The notes under the pieces were generated by a model. The model worked only from the letters and a program-made list of their open reading frames with translations. It had not been told where the DNA came from and ran no database searches. DNA of 64,000 nt from Rhodophyticola sp017644125. GTDB lineage: Bacteria; Pseudomonadota; Alphaproteobacteria; Rhodobacterales; Rhodobacteraceae. Made by a program: the position numbers and the translations under genes. Location of the stretch: the NCBI RefSeq assembly GCF_042140125.1, contig NZ_CP159473.1; one strand, given 5' to 3'. This document shows, piece by piece, positions 1 to 7,580 of the stretch (position 1 is its first letter; every line of letters starts with the position of its first letter).

Positions 1-51
1 ACGATCGCCAAGACGTTCGAGAAATCGTTCTCGAACGCCGCCGACCACTGA
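1..51 (+). CDS. Possible C-terminal end of a gene entering from the left
   Basis: Frame 1 is open from the first base and ends in TGA at 49-51, giving 16 residues (TIAKTFEKSFSNAADH). The residues are plausible for a protein tail, but the stretch is far too short to identify. If real, the gene is convergent with the response regulator that ends at 110. No terminator is obvious in 52-109. Confidence 0.3.
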   Translation, partial: TIAKTFEKSFSNAADH

Positions 52-109
52 CGCGATCATTTCAGAATTGGCCGTCATGGATGACATGGGACAGATCCGG
101 TCAGGGGCA

Positions 110-1081
110 TCACCTGTCCATGCTCTGGCTGAATCCGGTAAAATGCCGCGCCGCGGAGCGGGCATTCAGGATCGCCTCGTCCAGAATCCGTGTCGGGGCG
201 GCCATGTGGAGGGCCTTGCAGCCCACGGCAGGACCAACCGAGACCATCGGCAAATGGATATTCAACTCGTCATAGATATGACCGAACTCCGCGATGCTGA
301 TCCGAAGGGTATCCCCGAGTTCGAAGGCATCAAGCGCCTCGACCCGCGACAACAGGCAGACAAAATCGCCTTTGCCGGCATAGCTGATCATCCGGCTGCT
401 CGTCTTCAGACAGTCGGAGATGCAGGTCGCCACATCAATCATCACTTCGCTGAAAATCGACGGACCGGCCTCATCGAACAGTTGTTGACCGTTCAGAACA
501 TGGAAGCCCACCGCCTTGGTCGACAAGGCTCGGAACACGCCGAGGGTTTTCAGATAGTTTTCCAGCGCGAGATACTCGATCGTACCGGCCACGCGCCGCA
601 TCGGGATCTGATCGGCAAAGCGGTAGGACGGCGTGGCAAACACATCCGCGCCGCCATGGGTGATTGCATGCTGCGTACGGAGACGTTCGCGCACAAGCGT
701 GTGCAGAACACCCAGCCGGGTGTTGATCTCGATCTCGTCGATCGGTTTTGTCAGGTAATCGGTCGCACCCGCGGCAAAGGCCTGATCGATATGGGCCCGG
801 TCCGCCAGGATCGTGTTCATCACGATGGGCGTTTCTTCATATTCCGGAATTGCCCTGATTTCCTCACACAGCTCGATCCCGTTCATCTCCGGCATCTGGA
901 TATCCAGAATGAAGCAGTCGAACGGCACCTGCGTGTTCGACAACAGCTCCAGCGCCTCGGCGCCGGAGGTGACGAACGTCACGTTGGCGTAACCCAGTCG
1001 CGTCAGTGTTGACTCGAACAGAGCGTTGAACTCGAACAGAGCCAGGAAATCGGGATCGTCATCAACGGCCAGGATCTTCAT
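110..1081 (-). CDS. Response regulator with degenerate GGDEF-like output domain
   Basis: The protein has 323 residues. An N-terminal receiver domain (about 1-120) shows the acidic cluster D7-D9, the phospho-acceptor Asp60 in FILDIQMPEMNG, and the conserved Lys112 in YLTKP. The C-terminal half (about 165-315) has the general pattern of a GGDEF fold, but the signature is AGKGDF at 235-240, so diguanylate cyclase activity is unlikely. It may act by protein contact or as a c-di-GMP-independent output. It is the last gene of a same-strand signalling block with a second regulator and two histidine kinases. CtrA-like boxes lie about 50-75 bases upstream of its ATG, so it probably has its own promoter. 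Confidence 0.8.
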   Translation of the reverse strand: MKILAVDDDPDFLALFEFNALFESTLTRLGYANVTFVTSGAEALELLSNTQVPFDCFILDIQMPEMNGIELCEEIRAIPEYEETPIVMNTILADRAHIDQAFAAGATDYLTKPIDEIEINTRLGVLHTLVRERLRTQHAITHGGADVFATPSYRFADQIPMRRVAGTIEYLALENYLKTLGVFRALSTKAVGFHVLNGQQLFDEAGPSIFSEVMIDVATCISDCLKTSSRMISYAGKGDFVCLLSRVEALDAFELGDTLRISIAEFGHIYDELNIHLPMVSVGPAVGCKALHMAAPTRILDEAILNARSAARHFTGFSQSMDR

Positions 1082-1129
1082 TCAATGCCTCAGCTTCTAG
1101 CGCGCGACACTGTTTTAGTGCCGCAAAAG

Positions 1130-1155
1130 TTAACCACTCATTAACTAAAAGTTAA
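1130..1155. promoter_or_regulatory. Triple CtrA-like box array
   Basis: Three TTAA half-sites at 1130-1133, 1141-1144 and 1152-1155 are each separated by exactly 7 bases. This is the TTAA-N7-TTAA arrangement known for the alphaproteobacterial cell-cycle regulator CtrA, here overlapping to form two full sites. The first has the TTAACCA start typical of the consensus. The array lies upstream of the regulator that starts at 1081. CtrA binding is inferred, not shown. Confidence 0.55.
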
Positions 1156-1248
1156 ATGTCGACAGTGGCATAAGTGGGGCGTGAATGTGGGAAATTGGGG
1201 AATTCATTCCGGACCTGAAATATCTGCCGGCACGGATCCATCGCCGGA

Positions 1249-1638
1249 TCAGGCCTCTTCCAGCAGGCTCCATGCGGAGCGGATCTGTGCCCCGAGCGAC
1301 ATCGGATCGAACGGCTTGGTGATCACCGCGAGGGCACCAGTATTGAGCAGATCCTGCGACAGGGAATCCTCGGCTTTCGCTGTCATGAAGATCGTCGGGA
1401 TCTCGGGGCAATCCGGCCGCGCCTTGATCTGCTCCCAAAGATCGGGACCGGTCATGCCAGGCATCATGATGTCGAGCAGCAAGAGATCCGGAGCAAGCGC
1501 GTTGATGTTTTCGAGGGCCGCGGAGCCATTGTTGAACTGGTGCACCGTGAAGCTGTCGACCATCTCAAGTGCCATCCGGGCGATTTCCAGAATGTCATCG
1601 TCATCGTCCACATGCAGGATCGTTTTCAACTCAGACAA
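1249..1638 (-). CDS. Single-domain response regulator (CheY-like)
   Basis: A stand-alone receiver domain of 129 residues beginning MSELKTILHVDDDDD. It has an acidic pocket at about 11-15, the phospho-acceptor Asp56 in LLLLDIMMPGMTG, and a conserved Lys in VITKPFDP. The frame is open up to an ATG at 1716, inside the preceding kinase gene. I prefer the TTG at 1638 because GAGGGAGAG sits just upstream as a ribosome-binding site and the receiver fold begins there. There is no output domain, so it probably relays phosphate between the adjacent kinases and another partner. Confidence 0.85.
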   Translation of the reverse strand: MSELKTILHVDDDDDILEIARMALEMVDSFTVHQFNNGSAALENINALAPDLLLLDIMMPGMTGPDLWEQIKARPDCPEIPTIFMTAKAEDSLSQDLLNTGALAVITKPFDPMSLGAQIRSAWSLLEEA

Positions 1639-1681
1639 GGCTCTCTCCCTCACATCCGCGTCCGTCTTGACGCCTTTTTTG

Positions 1682-3385
1682 CTACGCCACCGCTGCGTCG
1701 CGCGCTTCAAGCCCATCCGCTTCGATCAGCATGTCCGCCTCGCCCGCATCAAGCTTCGTCAGTTCAAAGTAGAATATGGTGCCCTTGCCCAACTGCGTGT
1801 CGAAGGCAATCGTGCCGCCATGGCGTTGAATGATCTTCTTGCTGATCGTCAGGCCAAGCCCGGTTCCGGGCCGGGAATGCTCGCTGGTGCCTTCAACCTG
1901 GAAAAAGCTGTCGAAAAGCGTCTTGTGCGCGGATTCGGGAATGCCCGGACCATGATCCGCAACGCAGACCCGCCATGCATCGGCCCGGTCCTCGATATAG
2001 AGATCCACATTGGCGCCAGCGGGGGAGAATTTCGCCGCGTTCGACATCAGGTTGGACATCACCTGCATCAGTCTCGACTGATCACCACTAACAAGGGCCG
2101 GTGTATCCATGGCGGCCACGGCGTATTCCACACCGAACTGTTCTCCGTATCCGGCATTGGCCTCGGCAGCTTCCTGCAGAAGATCGCGCAGGTCCATCTG
2201 CTTGTTGACGAAGCTCATCTCGCCGGAGTTGATTTTTTCCAGCACCAGAATATCGTTCACGATCTCCAGAAGACGGTCGCTGTTGCGGTGCGCGACGGAG
2301 ATCATTCGGCGGATATCGGGGCTGAGTTCCCCGACCGCACCGGACTCGATCAACCGCAAGGCGCCCTTGATGGATGTCAAAGGCGTCCGCAATTCGTGGC
2401 TGACCATCGAGACCGAGTTGAGCTTGAGGCTCTCGGCCTGCTTGCGCTCGGTGATGTCGCGGATGACAGAGATCAGACTGGGCTTGCCATGCGGACCGGT
2501 ATCGAAATGCGTGAGGATCTCGACCGGCCCCTGATCGTGCATCACCTCGATCGTCACCTCCTTGGCTTCGCCATTCAAAAGCGGTGCGAGGTAGCGCTCG
2601 AAAAGACCGTGATCGAACTTGATGAAGGTGTCGGACATCTTCTTGCCTTCAAGATCGCCCTGCGCCCAGCCAAGGCGCTTCCGGCAGTTCTTGTTTGCAT
2701 AGATGATCTCGAACGTGTCCGGGTCATACACGATCACACCATCGGGAAGCCCCTCGATAACCGCGTTCCGGCCGTCCGACGCGGCCTCCGCCCGGGCCTT
2801 GGTCAGATCCGTGCGGACCGAAATGCTGTCGACATGAACGCCCGCCTTGTCGAAACGCGGGATGATCGTGGTCTGTACGATGACAGTGTTGCCATTCTTG
2901 GCTTTGAGCCGCTGCTCGCCCTGCCAATAGCCGCCCTTCGACACGATGGCCCAGATATCGTAGAATTTTGCGTTTTCGTCATCCTCATCATAGAGGATAT
3001 CGGGAAGCTGGCCCACAATCTCGGCGAACTCGTATCCGAACGTCTTTACGAAATTCTGGTTGATCTCCTTGATACGACCATCCGTATGCGCCACGCTGAC
3101 AATCGTATGCTCGCTCAGCGCCTGGTCCCGCAGACCGATCGCTTCGTCAAACGCCGCAGACATCGCGGAGGCCACCTTCGGATCGGTGATTTTCGCGTAA
3201 GCGATGCTGATCACGGTGATCAGCGCGACCAGCGCGGATGTCATGATGAACAGCAATGTGAAACGCTCAGGTCCCGCCTCCGTGATGGACGGAACCCAGG
3301 TATGAAGAAGCATCGTCAGACCCAGAGCGACGGCGGTGTTGCTAACCACCAGCGCCAGCAGGGAAATCTTGCGGATTCTCTTCAT
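1682..3385 (-). CDS. PAS-containing sensor histidine kinase
   Basis: About 567 residues from the ATG at 3385, which is preceded by GAGG; an in-frame ATG at 3415 is possible. Two N-terminal membrane segments (about residues 6-30 and 42-64) are followed by two PAS-type domains (about 85-200 and 205-315). The HisKA phospho-acceptor is His330 in VSHELRTPL. The HATPase domain has an N box (NLMSNAAKF), G1 (DHGPGIPES) and G2 (GTGLGLTIS). There is no receiver domain; the following gene encodes a lone receiver, so the two are a likely cognate pair. The signal sensed is unknown. Confidence 0.88.
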   Translation of the reverse strand: MKRIRKISLLALVVSNTAVALGLTMLLHTWVPSITEAGPERFTLLFIMTSALVALITVISIAYAKITDPKVASAMSAAFDEAIGLRDQALSEHTIVSVAHTDGRIKEINQNFVKTFGYEFAEIVGQLPDILYDEDDENAKFYDIWAIVSKGGYWQGEQRLKAKNGNTVIVQTTIIPRFDKAGVHVDSISVRTDLTKARAEAASDGRNAVIEGLPDGVIVYDPDTFEIIYANKNCRKRLGWAQGDLEGKKMSDTFIKFDHGLFERYLAPLLNGEAKEVTIEVMHDQGPVEILTHFDTGPHGKPSLISVIRDITERKQAESLKLNSVSMVSHELRTPLTSIKGALRLIESGAVGELSPDIRRMISVAHRNSDRLLEIVNDILVLEKINSGEMSFVNKQMDLRDLLQEAAEANAGYGEQFGVEYAVAAMDTPALVSGDQSRLMQVMSNLMSNAAKFSPAGANVDLYIEDRADAWRVCVADHGPGIPESAHKTLFDSFFQVEGTSEHSRPGTGLGLTISKKIIQRHGGTIAFDTQLGKGTIFYFELTKLDAGEADMLIEADGLEARDAAVA

Positions 3386-3525
3386 TCTTTGCCTCGGCAA
3401 CCACTCAGCTGGCAACGACAGTTCAAGCGCCGGCCATTATTGTTTTCCAGCGAAAACTGACGCGAAATTCAGGCCTAAATAAGACACAATCGTCAACATA
3501 GCGGGCGATTATCGGGCATTTATCG

Positions 3526-5541
3526 TCAACGCGCCGCCGCCCCCCGCTCTCGTTGTGGCGCTTCCAGTTCCACCCGGAAAACGCTTCCCTGCCCCTCCAC
3601 ACTTCTCACCTTGATGGTGCCACCATGAAGTTCAGCGAGATGTTTTGCAATCGGCAAGCCGAGGCCCACGCCATCATGTTTGCGACTATTCGAAGCATCA
3701 ACCTGCACAAAACGCTCAAAAATCTGGTCAATCTGATCCGGTGCGATTCCGCAGCCGGTATCCTCGACCTCGACCCATGTCTGCCCGCCATCCGATCCCG
3801 TCCGGACGGTCACGGTCCCGCTGTCGGTGAATTTCACGGCGTTTCCGATCAGATTGAGCAGGATCTGACGCAGCCGCAGTGGATCGGCCAGAACCTCGTG
3901 CGCACCGGTCTCGACGATGATGTCGATCCCCTTCTTCGACGCGGCCAGTTGGAACTGTTCCACCAGTTCATCGACAATCGGCTCAAGTTCCAGCCGATCC
4001 GAGTGCAGTTGCAGCGTTCCCTCGTCAATCGCGGCCATGTCGAGGATGCCGGAGATCAATCCCATCAGCTGACGGCCCGAGACATCAATCTGCCTGCTGA
4101 ATTTCTCCAGATCGGCCTTGAAGCTTTCAAGGCTTTCCTGCGCGCCATCGAAGTCCTTTATCGCGAGCCGGTTCTGCGTTTTCTTGAAATTCGGCAGCGA
4201 GTCCGGCTTTTTCAGAAAGGCATTGTATCCCAGCACGACCGTCAGCGGTGTCCGCAACTCGTGGCTGACCGTATTCAGAAACTCGGTCTTGGCCGCATTC
4301 GCGGCCTCGGATCTTGCAACCGCTTCCTTCAGTTCCGTGATGTCAACGCGCAGACCGGCCACACTGCCCGACGGCGTGGCACGTTCGACCACGCGGAGCC
4401 AGCGCCCATCGGACAGCTTTATCTCAAGCATCTCGCCCGGGTTGCGCTGTGCCGCCACGCGCTCCGCGATCCACTCTTCCTCGCGACCCTTGGATAAAGG
4501 ATATTGTCCGGTCTCAACTCCACGACGGAGAATGTCTTCAAATCGCGCGCCGGGCACCATCAATTCGGCAGATGTGGGGTAAAGCGCCTTGTAGCGCTGG
4601 TTGCACATGATCAGACGGCCGGATTTGTCGTAGAGCGCAAAGGCGTCATCAAGCGCTTCGATGGCTTCGGACAGTTGCGTCTCCGCGGCATCCTTGCGAT
4701 CCACGACCCATTGGAAGACCCTCATCAGCACCATGACCAGAGCCGCAAGGGCCAGCACGATGAACCAGATCTGATACCGGTCCGGCGGCAAGGCCGGCCA
4801 GCCGCCCGACGGCACCATCGACAAGGTCCAGTTCACTCCGGGCGCGATCACCGAAGTGGAAACCGGGTCCATGAACAAGACTTCACTGGAGCCAGACAGG
4901 ATGCGCCCGTCCCGATCCTGCACCACATAAGCAATGTCGAGGTTCTCGACGGCGAGACCGGCCGTCTCGAACAGCCCATCGGCGTCGATCACCAGCGATA
5001 CGACGCCCCAGAACTGGTTTTCGAAAGAGTTCGAGTAGTATCCGAACACCGCGGATCTGGTGACGAAACCACGCCCGCCCTGCACCAGATCGATCGGGCC
5101 GTCGATAATGGTCTCACCCGTTGCGATGGATCTCTCGACCGCGTCCATAAGGTCCGCCCGCTCGCGCAGATCAAGACCGAGCGCCGCTTGGTTCGGGGCA
5201 AACGGATAGACATACTCGATGACCAGATCCGGAGCCGCGGCGACGTTGATCACATTTTCCACGTTCCGGATAAGCTGGCTTGTCACGCGTTCGAACTCCC
5301 GCTGAGACATATCCGGCCGGGAGGCGAATGCCGCCATAATTCCTTCGGTGATCAGGATCTTCTCGTTGATCGCGCGCTCAAGAGCCGATTGGAACTCATT
5401 GTTGGACTCGATCAGTTGAAGCCTTTGATCAGACCGAAAATGATCCGAATTCTCCATGTCCAACACGATGCCGAAGGCAATCGCGGCAATCAGAACAGCG
5501 AGGTAGCGAATATAGGAGACTGCGGCCTTCAGGAGCGTCAT
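3526..5541 (-). CDS. CHASE-domain hybrid-type sensor histidine kinase (no receiver)
   Basis: A 671-residue membrane kinase. One N-terminal membrane segment (about 9-28) leads into a periplasmic CHASE-type sensor (about 40-245) that closes with a second segment (about 258-277). A PAS-like domain follows (about 288-400; FALYDKSGRLIMCNQRY). HisKA has the phospho-acceptor His427 in VSHELRTPL, and the HATPase carries NLIGNAVKF and VGLGLPIAKH. CHASE domains sense small extracellular ligands such as cytokinin-like molecules or peptides; the ligand here is unknown. The promoter region is the unusual AT-rich segment bounded by inverted repeats at 5577-5716. Confidence 0.88.
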   Translation of the reverse strand: MTLLKAAVSYIRYLAVLIAAIAFGIVLDMENSDHFRSDQRLQLIESNNEFQSALERAINEKILITEGIMAAFASRPDMSQREFERVTSQLIRNVENVINVAAAPDLVIEYVYPFAPNQAALGLDLRERADLMDAVERSIATGETIIDGPIDLVQGGRGFVTRSAVFGYYSNSFENQFWGVVSLVIDADGLFETAGLAVENLDIAYVVQDRDGRILSGSSEVLFMDPVSTSVIAPGVNWTLSMVPSGGWPALPPDRYQIWFIVLALAALVMVLMRVFQWVVDRKDAAETQLSEAIEALDDAFALYDKSGRLIMCNQRYKALYPTSAELMVPGARFEDILRRGVETGQYPLSKGREEEWIAERVAAQRNPGEMLEIKLSDGRWLRVVERATPSGSVAGLRVDITELKEAVARSEAANAAKTEFLNTVSHELRTPLTVVLGYNAFLKKPDSLPNFKKTQNRLAIKDFDGAQESLESFKADLEKFSRQIDVSGRQLMGLISGILDMAAIDEGTLQLHSDRLELEPIVDELVEQFQLAASKKGIDIIVETGAHEVLADPLRLRQILLNLIGNAVKFTDSGTVTVRTGSDGGQTWVEVEDTGCGIAPDQIDQIFERFVQVDASNSRKHDGVGLGLPIAKHLAELHGGTIKVRSVEGQGSVFRVELEAPQRERGAAAR

Positions 5542-5576
5542 CTCTATCCTTGTCGTTGCAGGGTCCGCACGCCCAC

Positions 5577-5716
5577 CACTTGCCTGCCCTCGGGTTTCTT
5601 TAGCTCTACACTATAGGACAATCCTATGTTGTTAATAATAACTAACAAATGGTTAACAATTTACTAATCACTTAAAGTATTTTTTAGATAACTGCCCGAG
5701 GCGAGGCAGGCAAGTG
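5577..5716. repeat. Inverted-repeat-bounded AT-rich segment upstream of the CHASE kinase
   Basis: CACTTGCCTGCC-CTCGGG at 5577-5594 recurs inverted at 5695-5716 (CCCGAG, four extra bases, then GGCAGGCAAGTG). The arms enclose roughly 100 very AT-rich bases that contain TTAA motifs at 5632, 5653 and 5672, and GGTTAACAATTTACTAATC, a near match to a CtrA full site. The segment lies in the leader or promoter of the kinase that starts at 5541. It could be a small non-autonomous element or a structured regulatory region. Confidence 0.5.
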
Positions 5717-5810
5717 CAGAATGTCCCGCCAACCGATACTCCCCAAACGTTTGAACTAAGGCCGTCTTGGGCGACACAGTTCCGCGGACAATCGACCCTC
5801 GGCTGCCATC

Positions 5811-7133
5811 TCAGGAGGCAATTGCCCGGTCGACCGCGCGCGCAAGCTTTCCGACAAGCTCTTCGATCTGCGCATCCTCAATAATGAAAGGCGGTGCAAG
5901 AAGGATATGATCGCCGTGCCGCCCATCGACCGTCCCCCCCGCAGGGTAGCAGATCAACCCCTCCTCCATCGCGGCGGCCTTGACCTTCGCGTGCAGTTTC
6001 CGGCCCGGATCGAAGGGGCGTTTGCTGTCGCGATCGGCAACCAGTTCCACCCCCCGGAAAAGGCCGCGCCCGCGCAGGTCGCCGACATGGGGGTGTTGCC
6101 CAAACGCATCTTGCAAGGAGATCTCCAACTGCGCGCCCCGGGTTCCGACCCGCGCAATCAGGCCCCGCCCCAGGATGGCGCTGACCACCGCATGGCCCGC
6201 CGCGGCGGAAAGCGGATGGCCGTGATAGGTATGGCCGTGCTGAAAGCTGCCGGAGCCATCGGAAATGGCGTTGTAGATCGCCCCCGAACACAACATCGCG
6301 CCTACCGGCGCATAGCCCGCACCAAGACCCTTCGCGATGGTTACGATATCGGGTACCACGCCCTCCTGCTCGCATGCGAAGAAACTTCCGGTCCGGCCCA
6401 TTCCGCACATGACCTCATCAAGGATAAGAAGCACACCGTGCCGATCGCAGATCTCGCGGATGCGTGCGAAATAACCGTTAACCGCAGGAACCGCCCCGGC
6501 CGTGGCGCCGACAACCGGTTCGGCTATGAAGGCCATCACCGTCTCGGGACCCAGCCGTTCGATCTCCGTCTCCAACTCGTTTGCCGCACGCTGGCCGTAA
6601 TCCGCGAGGCTCTCGCCTTCGGCGCGCTCGCGATAGGCAAAGCATGGAGCGATATGGCTGGTCTCGACCAGAAGCGGTGCGTATTTTTCCCGCCGCCATG
6701 CGTTCCCGCCGGCAGCCAGGGCACCGAGCGTGTTGCCGTGATAGCTTTGCCGCCGCGCGATCACGCGGTGGCGATCTCGCTGTCCGATCTCTAGGAAATA
6801 CTGCCGGGCGAGTTTGAGGGCCGCCTCGATGGCCTCGGAGCCGCCGGACAGGAGATAGACCCTTTCGATCCCCTCTGGCGCGTTCTCGATCAGAAGATCG
6901 GCCAGACGTTCGGCCGGCTCGGATGTGAAAAACCCGGTATGGGCAAAGGCGAGTTGATCCAGTTGTGCATGAATTGCGGCGCGGATCTCGGGATCGGAAT
7001 GACCAAGGCAGGACACTGCGGCGCCGCCCGACCCGTCCAGATACGCTTTGCCGGTACTGTCATAAAGATAACAGCCCTCGCCGCGCACGGCGGTTGGCAA
7101 ACCTGCCCCGCCGCGACCGAAAACATGGCTCAC
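5811..7133 (-). CDS. Class III (omega) aminotransferase, PLP-dependent
   Basis: 440 residues, the usual family length. It shows the class III core LILDEVMCGMGRTG followed by TIAKGLGAGYAP, whose Lys is the expected PLP Schiff base, and an upstream SGGSEAIEAALKLARQ cofactor-phosphate loop. Such enzymes move amino groups between omega-amino acids, diamines or taurine-like compounds and a keto acid. It starts 5 bases after the universal stress gene and is the last gene of the TAXI-TRAP operon. The context suggests that the imported substrate is an amine or amino acid, or is converted to a keto acid that is aminated; the actual substrate cannot be read from sequence. Confidence 0.85.
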   Translation of the reverse strand: MSHVFGRGGAGLPTAVRGEGCYLYDSTGKAYLDGSGGAAVSCLGHSDPEIRAAIHAQLDQLAFAHTGFFTSEPAERLADLLIENAPEGIERVYLLSGGSEAIEAALKLARQYFLEIGQRDRHRVIARRQSYHGNTLGALAAGGNAWRREKYAPLLVETSHIAPCFAYRERAEGESLADYGQRAANELETEIERLGPETVMAFIAEPVVGATAGAVPAVNGYFARIREICDRHGVLLILDEVMCGMGRTGSFFACEQEGVVPDIVTIAKGLGAGYAPVGAMLCSGAIYNAISDGSGSFQHGHTYHGHPLSAAAGHAVVSAILGRGLIARVGTRGAQLEISLQDAFGQHPHVGDLRGRGLFRGVELVADRDSKRPFDPGRKLHAKVKAAAMEEGLICYPAGGTVDGRHGDHILLAPPFIIEDAQIEELVGKLARAVDRAIAS

Positions 7134-7138
7134 TTGCG

Positions 7139-7570
7139 CTATCCTCCGCGGACGACAAAAACCGATTGCTTGGCGTGGCGCACGACGCGGGCGGCATTGG
7201 GGCCAAGTAGATAGTCGCTCAGCTCGGGCGTATGCGAACCCATAACGATCACATCGACCTGCAAGCGGTCAGCGGCCTCGATGATCCGGTCATAGACACG
7301 CCCATGCATGACATGCGGGTGTACCTCGACCGTGTCGGGGATGTTCTCGGCCACCCAGGCGGTCAGTTTCTCGCCAACCTGATGGAGCGCTTTCTCCTCG
7401 AACCCCTGCTCGAAAAAGCTGCCGACGACGGACATCCCGAAATCGGGCACCACGGTGATGACATGAAGTGTGCCGGCCCCCGGATCGCAAAGCCGCAATG
7501 CGGCAGGCAGGGCCTTGGACCAACTGTTTTCCGCCGAAAGGTCGATGGGCAAAAGGATTGTCTTGAACAT
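7139..7570 (-). CDS. Universal stress protein, UspA family
   Basis: 143 residues forming one Usp domain. It begins MFKTILLPIDLSAENSW and ends with VDVIVMGSHTPELSDYLLGPNAARVVRHAKQSVFVVR, which holds the G-x2-G-x9-G-(S/T)-like nucleotide-binding region in the form MGSHTPELSDYLLGPNAA. Small Usp proteins are often found next to TRAP permeases, where they bind nucleotide and may modulate transport. It lies 10 bases after the permease gene and 5 bases before the aminotransferase, so it is clearly co-transcribed. Confidence 0.88.
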   Translation of the reverse strand: MFKTILLPIDLSAENSWSKALPAALRLCDPGAGTLHVITVVPDFGMSVVGSFFEQGFEEKALHQVGEKLTAWVAENIPDTVEVHPHVMHGRVYDRIIEAADRLQVDVIVMGSHTPELSDYLLGPNAARVVRHAKQSVFVVRGG

Positions 7571-7580
7571 CTCTCTCTCC

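Noticed and set aside
1181..3460. Long plus-strand open frame of about 759 codons
   Set aside because: It is antisense to the response regulator and kinase genes, whose motifs are intact. Codon pattern and composition (Arg/His/Asp/Gln rich) are typical of a GC-rich antisense shadow.
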